From the NCBI RefSeq assembly GCF_026162645.1, contig NZ_JAOTBE010000003.1, positions 1-64,000 of the forward strand: 64,000 nucleotides of DNA. Reading direction: 5' to 3'. Position 1 is the first letter of the stretch, and the number at the start of each line of letters is the position of its first letter. Positions 8,645 through 16,624 of the stretch are shown here, in pieces. Source of the stretch: Paracoccus rhizosphaerae (GTDB lineage: Bacteria; Pseudomonadota; Alphaproteobacteria; Rhodobacterales; Rhodobacteraceae). The notes beneath the pieces were generated by a model that had not been told where the DNA came from, ran no database searches, and saw nothing but the letters and a program-made list of their open reading frames with translations. The position numbers were made by a program, and so were the translations under genes.

Positions 8645-10012
8645 ATGACACCAGAATTCGCCCCCGCCTCCCACGCCGCCCTGCCGCTCTGGCTGGTGTG
8701 GTCCGGTGACGACATTCCCGCTCAGGCGGGCACTTGGCCCGAGGCCAGCGGCTTTGCGGCCAAGGCGGGCCAGATCTGCCTGCTGCCCGATGCGCATGGC
8801 GGTCTGGCCGGTGCGATCATGGGCCTGGGCGACTGCAGCCAGGCGTCGCGCGACCGTTTTCACCTGGCCCGGGCCCATGCGCTGCCCAAAGGCGACTGGC
8901 GGCTTGCCGCCCTGCCCGGGGGGCTCGATCCCGACCAACTGGCGCTTGGCTGGCTGCTGGGCCAGTACCGGTTCACCCGCTACAAGGGCAGCCCGTCGCA
9001 GGGGCCGCGCCTAGTCTGCCCCGACGGCGTCGATGCCGACCGGCTGGTGGCCATCGCCGCGGCCGAATTCCTCACCCGCGACCTGATCAACACCCCGGCC
9101 AGTGACTTAGGGCCGGACAAGCTCGAATCCGCCGCCCGCGCGCTGGCCGACGACATTGGTGCGCGGGTTGAGGTGATCTGCGGCACGGCGCTGCTGGAGC
9201 AGAACTTCCCCATGATCCACGTGGTCGGCCGCGCCGCCACCGCAGAGCCGCGGCTGATCGACATCCGCCTGGGCGAGGATGGTCCGATGCTGACCATCGT
9301 CGGCAAGGGCGTATGCTTCGACACCGGCGGGCTGAACCTGAAACCTGGCACGTCGATGGGGCTGATGAAGAAGGACATGGGCGGTGCCGCGACGGCGCTC
9401 GGCCTTCTGAAGATGCTGGCGGGAACCGGAGCCGCCGATGGCCTGCGCCTGCGGGTCCTGATCCCCGCCGTCGAAAACAGCGTCGCCGGGAACGCCTTCC
9501 GCCCCGGCGACGTGCTGACCAGCCGCAACGGGCTGTCGGTCGAGGTCAACAACACCGACGCCGAAGGGCGGCTGGTGCTGGCCGATGCCCTGACCTACGC
9601 GGCCGAGGAAAACCCTGACCTGATGATATCCTTGGCGACGCTGACGGGGGCGGCGCGGGTGGCGCTTGGCCCCGATGTGCCGCCCTTCTACTGCGACGAC
9701 GACAGGACGGCCACGGCGCTGCAGCAGGCCGGGGCGCAGGTGGGCGACCCAATCTGGCGAATGCCCTTCTGGGACCCGTACGAGCCGATGATCGAACCCG
9801 CCATTGCCGATCTGGACAACGCGCCCTCGGGTGGCATGGCGGGGTCGATCACCGCCGCCCTGTTCCTGCGCCGCTTCGCCGAAGGCGCCGGGCAGTATGC
9901 GCATTTCGACATCTACGGCTGGCAACCCGCCGCCGCGCCCGGACGGCCCAAGGGCGGCGTCGGCCAGGGCGCCCGCGCCATCCTGGCCGCGCTGCCGCAG
10001 ATCCTGGGGTGA
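8645..10012 (+). CDS. Leucyl aminopeptidase family protein (M17)
   Basis: A 455-residue M17 metallopeptidase. The C-terminal catalytic domain has the two-zinc site and signature: VGKGVCFDTGGLNLK, the following MKKDMGGAA with catalytic lysine, and NNTDAEGRLVLADAL. The N-terminal domain is shorter and divergent, as in the smaller PepA relatives of alphaproteobacteria. It releases N-terminal residues from peptides in the cytoplasm. The next gene, an NlpC/P60 peptidase, overlaps or abuts its stop codon. The pair could degrade peptidoglycan stem peptides as well as general peptides (inference). Confidence 0.93.
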   Translation: MTPEFAPASHAALPLWLVWSGDDIPAQAGTWPEASGFAAKAGQICLLPDAHGGLAGAIMGLGDCSQASRDRFHLARAHALPKGDWRLAALPGGLDPDQLALGWLLGQYRFTRYKGSPSQGPRLVCPDGVDADRLVAIAAAEFLTRDLINTPASDLGPDKLESAARALADDIGARVEVICGTALLEQNFPMIHVVGRAATAEPRLIDIRLGEDGPMLTIVGKGVCFDTGGLNLKPGTSMGLMKKDMGGAATALGLLKMLAGTGAADGLRLRVLIPAVENSVAGNAFRPGDVLTSRNGLSVEVNNTDAEGRLVLADALTYAAEENPDLMISLATLTGAARVALGPDVPPFYCDDDRTATALQQAGAQVGDPIWRMPFWDPYEPMIEPAIADLDNAPSGGMAGSITAALFLRRFAEGAGQYAHFDIYGWQPAAAPGRPKGGVGQGARAILAALPQILG

Positions 10013-10014
10013 TC

Positions 10015-10836
10015 ATGGACCGCCGCCTGACACCCGCCACCGACCGCGTCGCGCTGGGGAGCCTGCGCGGCACCCTGGACCGTCCGACCTATGTTCCCGG
10101 CCAACCCGCCCGCCTGGCCGTGCCACTGGCCGACCTGCTGAACGGCCCCAGGGGCCGCCGCGACCGGCAAGTGAACTTCGGCGCCGACCTGACCGTGATC
10201 GAGCGTCGGGGCGACATGGCCTTCGTGCAGGCCGCGCTTGACGGCTATTGCGGCTGGCTGCCGGTCGCCGCGCTGTCGTTCGACCTGGCCGCCGTCACGC
10301 ACCGGGTGACGGCCCCGGCGACTCATGTCTATCCGGCCGCCGACATGAAGCGCCCCGAGATCATGTCCCTCTCCATCGGCGCCCGGCTGTCGGTCACCGG
10401 CCTCGCCGAAGGCTTCGCGACCCTCGCCACCGGCGGCTTCGTTCCTGCGCAGCATGTGGGCGACGGCCCCGCGGCCGATCCCGCCGCCGTCGCCGAAAGC
10501 CTCATCGGCACGCCTTACCTATGGGGCGGCAACAGCCGCGCGGGCATCGACTGCTCGGGTCTGGTGCAGGCGGCACTGAATGCCTGCGACATTGCCTGCC
10601 CCGGCGATAGCGACCTGCAGCGCAAAGCCTTTCCCGAAGTGCAGACGCTTCGGCGCGGTGACCTGCTGTTCTGGCCGGGTCATGTCGCCATGGCGCTGTC
10701 CGACGACCTGATGATCCACGCCACCGCCTGGACCATGTCGGTCACGCGAGAGCCGATCGCAGATGCCGTCGCCCGCATCGACGCCGCAGGCGACGGACCC
10801 TTCCTGGGCATCCGCCGCCCGATCGGCGTTACCTAG
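10015..10836 (+). CDS. NlpC/P60 family peptidase with SH3-like N-terminus
   Basis: A 273-residue protein with an SH3b-like region (about residues 30-135) and a C-terminal NlpC/P60 cysteine peptidase domain. The catalytic cysteine is in [12 protein letters not shown], and the histidines follow in WPGHVAMAL and MIHATAW. The arrangement resembles dipeptidyl-peptidase VI/YkfC, which cleaves gamma-D-Glu-diaminopimelate bonds in released muropeptides. There is no signal peptide, so it acts in the cytoplasm. ATG 10015 is used; a GTG at 10009 overlapping the aminopeptidase stop is an alternative. Coupling to the M17 gene supports a peptide-recycling role. Its stop overlaps the truB stop by three bases on the other strand. 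Confidence 0.88.
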   Translation: MDRRLTPATDRVALGSLRGTLDRPTYVPGQPARLAVPLADLLNGPRGRRDRQVNFGADLTVIERRGDMAFVQAALDGYCGWLPVAALSFDLAAVTHRVTAPATHVYPAADMKRPEIMSLSIGARLSVTGLAEGFATLATGGFVPAQHVGDGPAADPAAVAESLIGTPYLWGGNSRAGIDCSGLVQAALNACDIACPGDSDLQRKAFPEVQTLRRGDLLFWPGHVAMALSDDLMIHATAWTMSVTREPIADAVARIDAAGDGPFLGIRRPIGVT

Positions 10837-11726
10837 AGGTTGAACACCCGCTCGGGCTGGACCATGCCGCCCTGATAGCGCCCGATGCAGACGGGTCCCG
10901 TGGCGTCGGACACCCAGACCAGTTCGCCCCATTCGGCGCCGGTGGTCACTTCGCCCGGATTGCCGTTGCGGATACGGGTCGCGCCTTCCGGCGTCGCGCG
11001 CAACATCGGCAGGTCTGCCAGGCCGGTCTCCAGCGGCAGGACCTGAGTGTCCAGCCACTCCCGCGCCTCGCGGTCGACACGGTCGAAGGCGACGCCGTTC
11101 TCGGCCTCGAACGGTCCCGACCAGGTGCGCCGCAGATGCGCCACGTGGCCCAGGCAGCCCAGCTTGCGCCCCAAGTCGCGGGCGATGGACCGAACATAGC
11201 CGCCCTTGCCGCAGACCATCTCCAGCCGTGCGCTGTCCTGACCGGCGTTCAGCAGAACCAGGCTTTCCACCCAAAGGGGCCGGGCCGCCAGCTCCATCTC
11301 GACGCCTTCGCGCGCCAGGTCATAGGCCCGCTCACCCTCGACCTTGACGGCCGAGAAGGCGGGCGGCACCTGCATGATATCGCCGGTGAAATTGGCCAGC
11401 GCCGCCTCGACCTCGGCGGCGGTCGGGCGGGCATCGGACTGTCGCACGACTTGGCCCGAGGCATCGTCGGTGGTCGTCTCGGCGCCCCAGTTCACTGTGA
11501 AGTCATAGCACTTCAGCGCATCCGTCACGATGGGGACGGTCTTTGTCGCCTCGCCCAGGGCCACGGCCAGAACGCCGGTCGCATCGGGGTCCAGCGTGCC
11601 CGCATGACCAGCCTTCTTGGCGTCCAGCGCCCACCGGACCTTGGCCACCACCGCGGTCGAATTGACCCCGGCCGGCTTGTCCACGATCAGCCAGCCGCTG
11701 ATGTCCCGGCCCTTCTTGCGCGCCAT
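10833..11726 (-). CDS. truB: tRNA pseudouridine(55) synthase
   Basis: A 297-residue enzyme making pseudouridine 55 in the T loop of tRNAs. The N-terminus ([14 protein letters not shown]) and catalytic motif [14 protein letters not shown], whose first aspartate is the nucleophile, are clear, as is the [20 protein letters not shown] segment family members use to hold the T loop. Length matches bacterial TruB. It lies downstream of rbfA on the same strand, the usual partner, but a DUF2233 gene and a strong hairpin (11745-11771) intervene. Confidence 0.96.
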   Translation of the reverse strand: MARKKGRDISGWLIVDKPAGVNSTAVVAKVRWALDAKKAGHAGTLDPDATGVLAVALGEATKTVPIVTDALKCYDFTVNWGAETTTDDASGQVVRQSDARPTAAEVEAALANFTGDIMQVPPAFSAVKVEGERAYDLAREGVEMELAARPLWVESLVLLNAGQDSARLEMVCGKGGYVRSIARDLGRKLGCLGHVAHLRRTWSGPFEAENGVAFDRVDREAREWLDTQVLPLETGLADLPMLRATPEGATRIRNGNPGEVTTGAEWGELVWVSDATGPVCIGRYQGGMVQPERVFNL

Positions 11727-11744
11727 GCGTCCCTCCTGCGAAAC

Positions 11745-11771
11745 AGGCGCCGGGGCATAGCGCCGGCGCCT
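11745..11771 (-). terminator. Hairpin between DUF2233 gene and truB, possible terminator
   Basis: A perfect 9-bp stem (AGGCGCCGG / CCGGCGCCT) with a nine-base loop. On the minus strand it is followed by GTTTCGC, a weak U-run, so it may be a partial terminator after the DUF2233 gene or an element in the truB leader. It ends 18 bases before the truB ATG. Confidence 0.45.
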
Positions 11772-11778
11772 TGCGGGG

Positions 11779-12534
11779 TCAACCGGCCTCGCCCACCAGC
11801 CCGATGATCGGCCCCAGGCTGCGGCCGAAATCGGCCCGGTTCACTCCCGGCGCATAGAGCCGAGAAATCGAGCCGTCGAAGTAAAGCGCGTCCCTGACGC
11901 CCAGCCCATCACGGAACAGCCGACCAAATTCATGAAACGTCACCGGCCGGTCCGAGATGGCAAACCATGCCGTCTGCCCGTCCGGCGACACCCCGACGCC
12001 GTTGCGGATATAGCGGCTGTCGCTGTCAGGCAGGAAGCGCGGGTGCAGTTCGCCGTCGATGACCAGCATCGGGCCGGACTGCGTGGCCAGCCGGCAATCC
12101 GGACGACCCTCGGCAAAGCCGAGCGTCTCGATTACCTGGAACGGAACTTCGCCGCCGGTGCAGAAGACACCGTTCGGCAGCATCCCGAAGTTGTCATTAC
12201 TGCCCCCGGTGACGATGGGCGACAGTTCCTGCCCGTCGACGACCAGCAGGCCCACGGGGCGGTAATCGGGGTGGAACATTCCGGCGTTCATGGCGAATGC
12301 CAGCGCCTCACCATCCGCCAGCGTCCGGCGAACATTGCTGAAATTGCGCAGTGGCGCGCCGTCGGCCCCATCCTGCCAAAGGCGCAGCGCGGGTTCCTGC
12401 GCGGCGGGCACCTCGCAGAGGACATAGCCTTGGCCGTCATGGCTCATCCGCTCGCAGGTCGCCGCGCCGGCGGGAAGCGCCAGAGAGACCAGCGCGCCCA
12501 CAGCCACGGCCAACCGCGACAGATCAAAGCTCAT
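11779..12534 (-). CDS. Phosphodiester glycosidase (NAGPA/DUF2233) family exported protein
   Basis: A 251-residue protein with a clear Sec signal peptide (residues 1-24, cut after LPAGA). The mature part has the DUF2233/NAGPA features: [17 protein letters not shown], the NGVFC segment, ATQSGPMLV, and [10 protein letters not shown] near the end. The family is named for the human enzyme that uncovers mannose-6-phosphate; bacterial members are periplasmic and probably cleave phosphodiester-linked sugars. Its start overlaps the 3' end of rbfA by 11 bases, so it is translated with rbfA. The natural substrate is unknown. Confidence 0.85.
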   Translation of the reverse strand: MSFDLSRLAVAVGALVSLALPAGAATCERMSHDGQGYVLCEVPAAQEPALRLWQDGADGAPLRNFSNVRRTLADGEALAFAMNAGMFHPDYRPVGLLVVDGQELSPIVTGGSNDNFGMLPNGVFCTGGEVPFQVIETLGFAEGRPDCRLATQSGPMLVIDGELHPRFLPDSDSRYIRNGVGVSPDGQTAWFAISDRPVTFHEFGRLFRDGLGVRDALYFDGSISRLYAPGVNRADFGRSLGPIIGLVGEAG

Positions 12535-12943
12535 CGTCGTCCTCGTCAGCGGCCTCGACGTCGCGGCGCACGCGTTCGTCGGCGAACAGCCGGCGGGTAT
12601 CGTCTAGGCGGTCGAAGGTTTCGTCCAGCTGGAACTTGAGCGCGGGGGCGTATTTCAGCGTCATCCCCTTGGTGACCAGGTGCCGCAGCTCGGGCGCATT
12701 GCGGCGCAGGGCGGCCAGCGCCTCGTCGGCGTTCTGGCCGAACAGCGGCAGCACATAGGCGGTCGCCACCTTGAGGTCGGACGCCATGACGACCTCTCCC
12801 ACGGTAATGGAATGCCGGTTCAGGTCCGGGTCGTGCACGTCCCCGCGCGCAAGCACGTCGGACAGGGTGCGGCGGATCAGTTCGCCCACCCGCAGCTGAC
12901 GCTGCGACGGACCTCTGCCTTGGGAATTTCGGTTCTGTGCCAT
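12524..12943 (-). CDS. rbfA: 30S ribosome-binding factor A
   Basis: A 139-residue KH-fold protein needed for 16S rRNA 5' end maturation and cold adaptation. Visible features are the N-terminal [16 protein letters not shown], the [21 protein letters not shown] core and the C-terminal [19 protein letters not shown], followed by an acidic tail. The start at 12943 is chosen because upstream in-frame residues are non-conserved and the usual MAxN start fits. It diverges from dapB over 73 bp, and dapB/rbfA/truB linkage is common in alphaproteobacteria. Confidence 0.94.
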   Translation of the reverse strand: MAQNRNSQGRGPSQRQLRVGELIRRTLSDVLARGDVHDPDLNRHSITVGEVVMASDLKVATAYVLPLFGQNADEALAALRRNAPELRHLVTKGMTLKYAPALKFQLDETFDRLDDTRRLFADERVRRDVEAADEDDDEL

Positions 12944-13016
12944 GATCCCCGATGTAGGGGGTCGCGGGCGACGCCGCAACGGGATATGACGCGGGCAAAC
13001 CCAGCGGAGGCGCCAG

Positions 13017-13850
13017 ATGAGCGATTTGCAGAACACCGATCAGCCGCAGCGTCCGGGCGTGGTCGTCACCGGCGCCTCGGGGCGGATGGGGCAGATGCTG
13101 ATCCGGCTGATCCTGGACAGCCCGGACCTGCGGCTGGTGGGCGCGCTGGAACGCGCGGGCCACGACTGGATCGGCCGGGACATCGGCACCGCGATGGGCG
13201 GCGCCCCGGCAGGTGTGGCGGTCAGCGACGACGCGGTGACGGCCATCGCCCAGGCGCAGGCGGTGATCGACTTCACCGCCCCTGCAGCGACCGTGGCCTT
13301 CGCCGAACTGACCGCGCAGGCCCGCGCCGTCCACGTCATCGGCACCACCGGGTTCGAGGCGGAACATCTGGCCGCGCTGAAAGCGGCTGCGCGCCATGCG
13401 CCGATCATCCGGGCGGGCAATATGTCGCTTGGGGTGAACCTTCTGGTCGGCCTGACCCGCAAGGTCGCCGCCGCGCTTGGCACGGACTGGGACATCGAGG
13501 TGGTGGAAAGCCATCACCGCCACAAGGTCGATGCGCCGTCCGGCACCGCGTTGATGCTGGGCGAGGCCGCGGCCAGCGGCCGTGGCGCCAAGCTGGCGGA
13601 TCTGCGCACGCCCGCCCGCGAAGGCATCACCGGCGCGCGTGAACCCGGCAGCATCGGCTTTGCTGCCATCCGCGGCGGAGACGTGGTGGGCGAACACGAC
13701 GTCATCTTCGCGACCGAGGGCGAACGCATCGTCCTGCGCCACCTGGCGACCGATCGCGCGATCTTTGCCCGCGGCGCGATCCGCGCCGCGATCTGGGGAC
13801 AGGACAAGGGGCCGGGCGAATACGACATGCACGACGTGTTGGCCCTTTAG
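13017..13850 (+). CDS. dapB: 4-hydroxy-tetrahydrodipicolinate reductase
   Basis: A 277-residue NAD(P)H-dependent reductase of the lysine/meso-diaminopimelate pathway, acting after DapA. The dinucleotide-binding motif [11 protein letters not shown] lies near residue 16, and the catalytic/substrate motif is [16 protein letters not shown], with the conserved histidine and lysine. [10 protein letters not shown] and [11 protein letters not shown] are further family blocks. Length is normal. It diverges from rbfA and converges on the SH3 gene. Confidence 0.97.
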   Translation: MSDLQNTDQPQRPGVVVTGASGRMGQMLIRLILDSPDLRLVGALERAGHDWIGRDIGTAMGGAPAGVAVSDDAVTAIAQAQAVIDFTAPAATVAFAELTAQARAVHVIGTTGFEAEHLAALKAAARHAPIIRAGNMSLGVNLLVGLTRKVAAALGTDWDIEVVESHHRHKVDAPSGTALMLGEAAASGRGAKLADLRTPAREGITGAREPGSIGFAAIRGGDVVGEHDVIFATEGERIVLRHLATDRAIFARGAIRAAIWGQDKGPGEYDMHDVLAL

Positions 13851-13870
13851 TCCGCCCGCGGCCGGACCCG

Positions 13871-14467
13871 TCAAGGCTGGATCGAGCAGCAGCCGGAGAG
13901 CAGCCGCGGTTCCCCACCGCCCAACACCAGCAGCGCCTGCAGACCGTACAACCGGTCCGACATCCCGTCAGAGCAGACCTGCGGCATCGCCGTCAGCGTC
14001 ATGTCGCCCGCGACGACCGCACGGGTCGGATCGCGGAAGATGCCGGTCGACAGGGTCTTGGCGTCATGGACCGCATCGGCCTCTTCGGGCCTCGACAGCG
14101 CGGCCTTGCCCTGATCGACGGATAGGCTCCAGAACGGTTCAGTCCCGAAGCAACGGAAGGACGATGGCAGCGCTCCGTCCTCCCACACGTCGGTGCGATA
14201 GTTAAGGTAGCGCGACGATACCCAGCCGGACTGTTCGGCGGTGTTGACGCGCGCCCAGCCGCGGCGCTCCTCGACCACCTCGATACGGGTCGCGTCGGGG
14301 GCCAGCGTGCCGATGATCGGGGCGTCGGCCGACGGTTCGGTGCGGATGTTCAGCACGTCGTCGGCGGCGACGCCGGCCACGTCGAACAGCGTGGGCAGGA
14401 TGTATTCCTGTGTGGCGGCGGCCGGTCCGGCCAGGGCAAGGGTAAGGGCGACAGCAATGCGCAGCAT
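13871..14467 (-). CDS. Exported SH3b-domain protein with COG3650-like C-terminus
   Basis: A 198-residue protein with a signal peptide (residues 1-20), a bacterial SH3 domain at about 22-85 (VLNIRTEPSADAPIIGTL, then GWARV and SGWVSSRYL), and a C-terminal part carrying RCFGTEPFWSL and CSDGMSDRLYG, the signature of the COG3650 family. It is probably periplasmic and may bind peptidoglycan through SH3b; no catalytic site is evident. ATG 14467 is chosen because GAGGA lies just upstream; an in-frame ATG at 14491 is possible. It diverges from tsaE-amgK. Confidence 0.82.
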   Translation of the reverse strand: MLRIAVALTLALAGPAAATQEYILPTLFDVAGVAADDVLNIRTEPSADAPIIGTLAPDATRIEVVEERRGWARVNTAEQSGWVSSRYLNYRTDVWEDGALPSSFRCFGTEPFWSLSVDQGKAALSRPEEADAVHDAKTLSTGIFRDPTRAVVAGDMTLTAMPQVCSDGMSDRLYGLQALLVLGGGEPRLLSGCCSIQP

Positions 14468-14572
14468 GGAATCCTCGTTGGTTGTGGTCATCCTAATGCG
14501 CCGCCGGGCGATCCGCATGCAACGGTTTCGCGACCTGTTCCCCCCGGCGCGCCAAGCCGCTAGAACACCGCC

Positions 14573-15967
14573 ATGAGCACACGCGTGATCGCCGACGAAG
14601 CCCTGACCGCCGCCTTGGCGCGGATGCTGGCCGCCGACCTTTCGCCGGGCCGGACAGTGCTGCTGGACGGGCCGGTCGGGGCAGGCAAGACCCATTTCGC
14701 CCGCGCCTTCATCCGCGCCCGCCAAGGCGATCTGGCCGAGGACGTGCCCAGCCCGACCTTCACCCTGGTGCAGACCTATGACGACCCGATGGGAACCGAG
14801 ATCTGGCACGCCGACCTCTATCGGCTGACCGACCCGTCGGAACTGTCCGAGCTGGGTCTTGACGACGCCATGGCGGACGCCATCTGCCTGATCGAATGGC
14901 CCGACCGGCTGGCGGCCCTGCCGCCGGGCGTGCTGACCGTGGCGCTCAGCCCCCTGCCGGACCCCGACCTGCGCCAAGTCGTCCTGGACTTTCCGGGTGC
15001 GCCGCGGCTGGCGCAGCGCGCCGCTTTCGTCGCCACCGCCGGTTGGGCCGGGGCGCGGGTGACGCAGCTGGCGGGCGATGCCTCGGCCAGACGCTATTTC
15101 CGGCTGGAGCGTGACGGTGAAACCGCCGTCCTGATGGACGATCCGGGCGACAGCATGGGCGCGTTCCTGGCCATGACCCGCTGGCTGACCGACCGCGGCT
15201 TCGGCGCCCCCGCCGTCCTGGCCGAGGATGCCGGCCAGGGCCTTGCGCTGGTCCAGGACCTGGGCCGCGACCTGCTGGCCTCGGTGCTGCGGGACGACCC
15301 GGCGCTGGCGCCCACAGCCTATGACCGGATCGTGGACCTGCTGGCGGACCTGCACCGCCACCCGGTGCCCGGCTTCATCCCGGCACTGGACGGACCGGCG
15401 CTGGCCGAGCAGGTCGGCCTCTTCGCGCTCTATCCCCAGGCCTTGGGGATCGAGGCGCCCCGGATCGGCCCCATCGTCGCGCGGCTTCATGCGGAATGGG
15501 CCGCCGACCTGCCGCCCGTGACCGCGCTGCGCGATTTCCATGCCGAGAACCTGATCTGGCGCGGCCCGGCGCCGCTTGGCCTGATCGACTATCAGGACGC
15601 GGTGACGGCACATCCGGCCTATGACCTCGTCTCGGCGCTGCAGGACGCCCGGCGGGACGTGGGCCCGGCGATCGAGGAACAGGCGATCGGGCGATACCTG
15701 TCGATCACCGGCCTCGATCCGGACCGGTTCCGCGCCGCCTATGCGCTGCTGGGGGCGCAGCGGAACCTGCGCATCATGGGCATCTTCACGCGCCTGGCCC
15801 TGCGGGACCGAAAACCCCGCTATCTGGACCTGATGCCGCGGGTCTGGGGCCATGTGCAGGCCGACCTGGCCCATCCCGCGCTGGCCCCCCTGGTTCACGC
15901 GCTGCGCGACGTTCCCGCCCCCGACGACCACATCCGCGAAAGGATCCGTGCCGCATGCCGCCCCTGA
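14573..15967 (+). CDS. TsaE-AmgK fusion: t6A ATPase domain joined to sugar kinase
   Basis: One 464-residue frame joins two enzymes. Residues 1 to about 140 are TsaE, the ATPase of the tRNA threonylcarbamoyladenosine complex, with Walker A GPVGAGKT at 33-40 and PSPTFTLVQ and HADLYRL motifs. Residues about 150-464 are an aminoglycoside-phosphotransferase-type kinase like AmgK, which phosphorylates N-acetylmuramate or N-acetylglucosamine at C1. The catalytic aspartate D321 and metal ligand N326 sit in LRDFHAENLIW, and IDYQDA carries the next metal ligand. The fusion is known in Rhodobacteraceae. murU overlaps its 3' end by 13 bases, making an AmgK-MurU recycling pair. Confidence 0.92.
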   Translation: MSTRVIADEALTAALARMLAADLSPGRTVLLDGPVGAGKTHFARAFIRARQGDLAEDVPSPTFTLVQTYDDPMGTEIWHADLYRLTDPSELSELGLDDAMADAICLIEWPDRLAALPPGVLTVALSPLPDPDLRQVVLDFPGAPRLAQRAAFVATAGWAGARVTQLAGDASARRYFRLERDGETAVLMDDPGDSMGAFLAMTRWLTDRGFGAPAVLAEDAGQGLALVQDLGRDLLASVLRDDPALAPTAYDRIVDLLADLHRHPVPGFIPALDGPALAEQVGLFALYPQALGIEAPRIGPIVARLHAEWAADLPPVTALRDFHAENLIWRGPAPLGLIDYQDAVTAHPAYDLVSALQDARRDVGPAIEEQAIGRYLSITGLDPDRFRAAYALLGAQRNLRIMGIFTRLALRDRKPRYLDLMPRVWGHVQADLAHPALAPLVHALRDVPAPDDHIRERIRAACRP

Positions 15968-16623
15968 TGATTTTCGCCGCGGGGCTTGGCACCCGGATGC
16001 GTCCGCTGACGAACGACCGCCCGAAGCCCCTCATCAAGGTCGCGGGCCGCACACTGCTGGATCGCGCCCTAAATCTGGGCCGGACCGCCGGGGCCGCCCC
16101 CATCGTGGTCAACACCCACTACCTGGGCGCCCAGGTCGAGCGGCACCTGGACGGGCAGGACGTCGCCATCAGCCGAGAGGCGGGCCAGATCCTCGATACC
16201 GGCGGCGGGCTGCGTCGGGCGCTGCCCCTGCTGGGGGACGGGCCGGTCATGACGCTGAACCCTGACGTTGTCTGGACGGGGCCGAACGTGCTGGCCCGGC
16301 TTGCCGCGGCCTGGGACGACCAGATGGACGCCCTTCTGGCGGTGGTCCCGCTGGAACGGGCAACGGCCCGCCAGGGTGCCGGCGATCTCAGCCTGGACGG
16401 TGATGGCCGGCTGACCCGCCGAGGCGATTTCGTCTACGCCGGCGCGCAGATCATTCGCCCGGACCGGCTGGCCGAGATCCCCGAGGACGTGTTTTCGCTG
16501 AACCGCCTTTGGGACCTGCTGATCGAGGAGGGGCGCGCCTTCGGCATGGTCCATGACGGCGGATGGTGCGACGTCGGCTATCCGGACGCCATCCCCCTGG
16601 CCGAGGCGCTGCTGGGTGGCTGA
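15955..16623 (+). CDS. murU: Nucleotidyltransferase, probable N-acetylmuramate-1-phosphate uridylyltransferase
   Basis: A 222-residue GT-A-fold nucleotidyltransferase. The nucleotide/metal motif FAAGLGTRMRPLTNDRPKPL is at residues 6-25, followed by the family segments VNTHYLG and LDTGGGLRRALPLLGDGP. MurU makes UDP-MurNAc from MurNAc-1-phosphate and UTP, bypassing fosfomycin-sensitive de novo synthesis. Assignment rests on size, motif and translational overlap with the AmgK-type kinase, which supplies its substrate. Mannose-1-phosphate guanylyltransferase-like function is the main alternative. Confidence 0.87.
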   Translation: MPPLMIFAAGLGTRMRPLTNDRPKPLIKVAGRTLLDRALNLGRTAGAAPIVVNTHYLGAQVERHLDGQDVAISREAGQILDTGGGLRRALPLLGDGPVMTLNPDVVWTGPNVLARLAAAWDDQMDALLAVVPLERATARQGAGDLSLDGDGRLTRRGDFVYAGAQIIRPDRLAEIPEDVFSLNRLWDLLIEEGRAFGMVHDGGWCDVGYPDAIPLAEALLGG

Positions 16624-16624
16624 G

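Noticed and set aside
14468..15931. Long N-terminal extension of the SH3b gene frame through the opposite strand of tsaE-amgK
   Set aside because: The real gene begins at a signal peptide at 14467; the rest is shadow.
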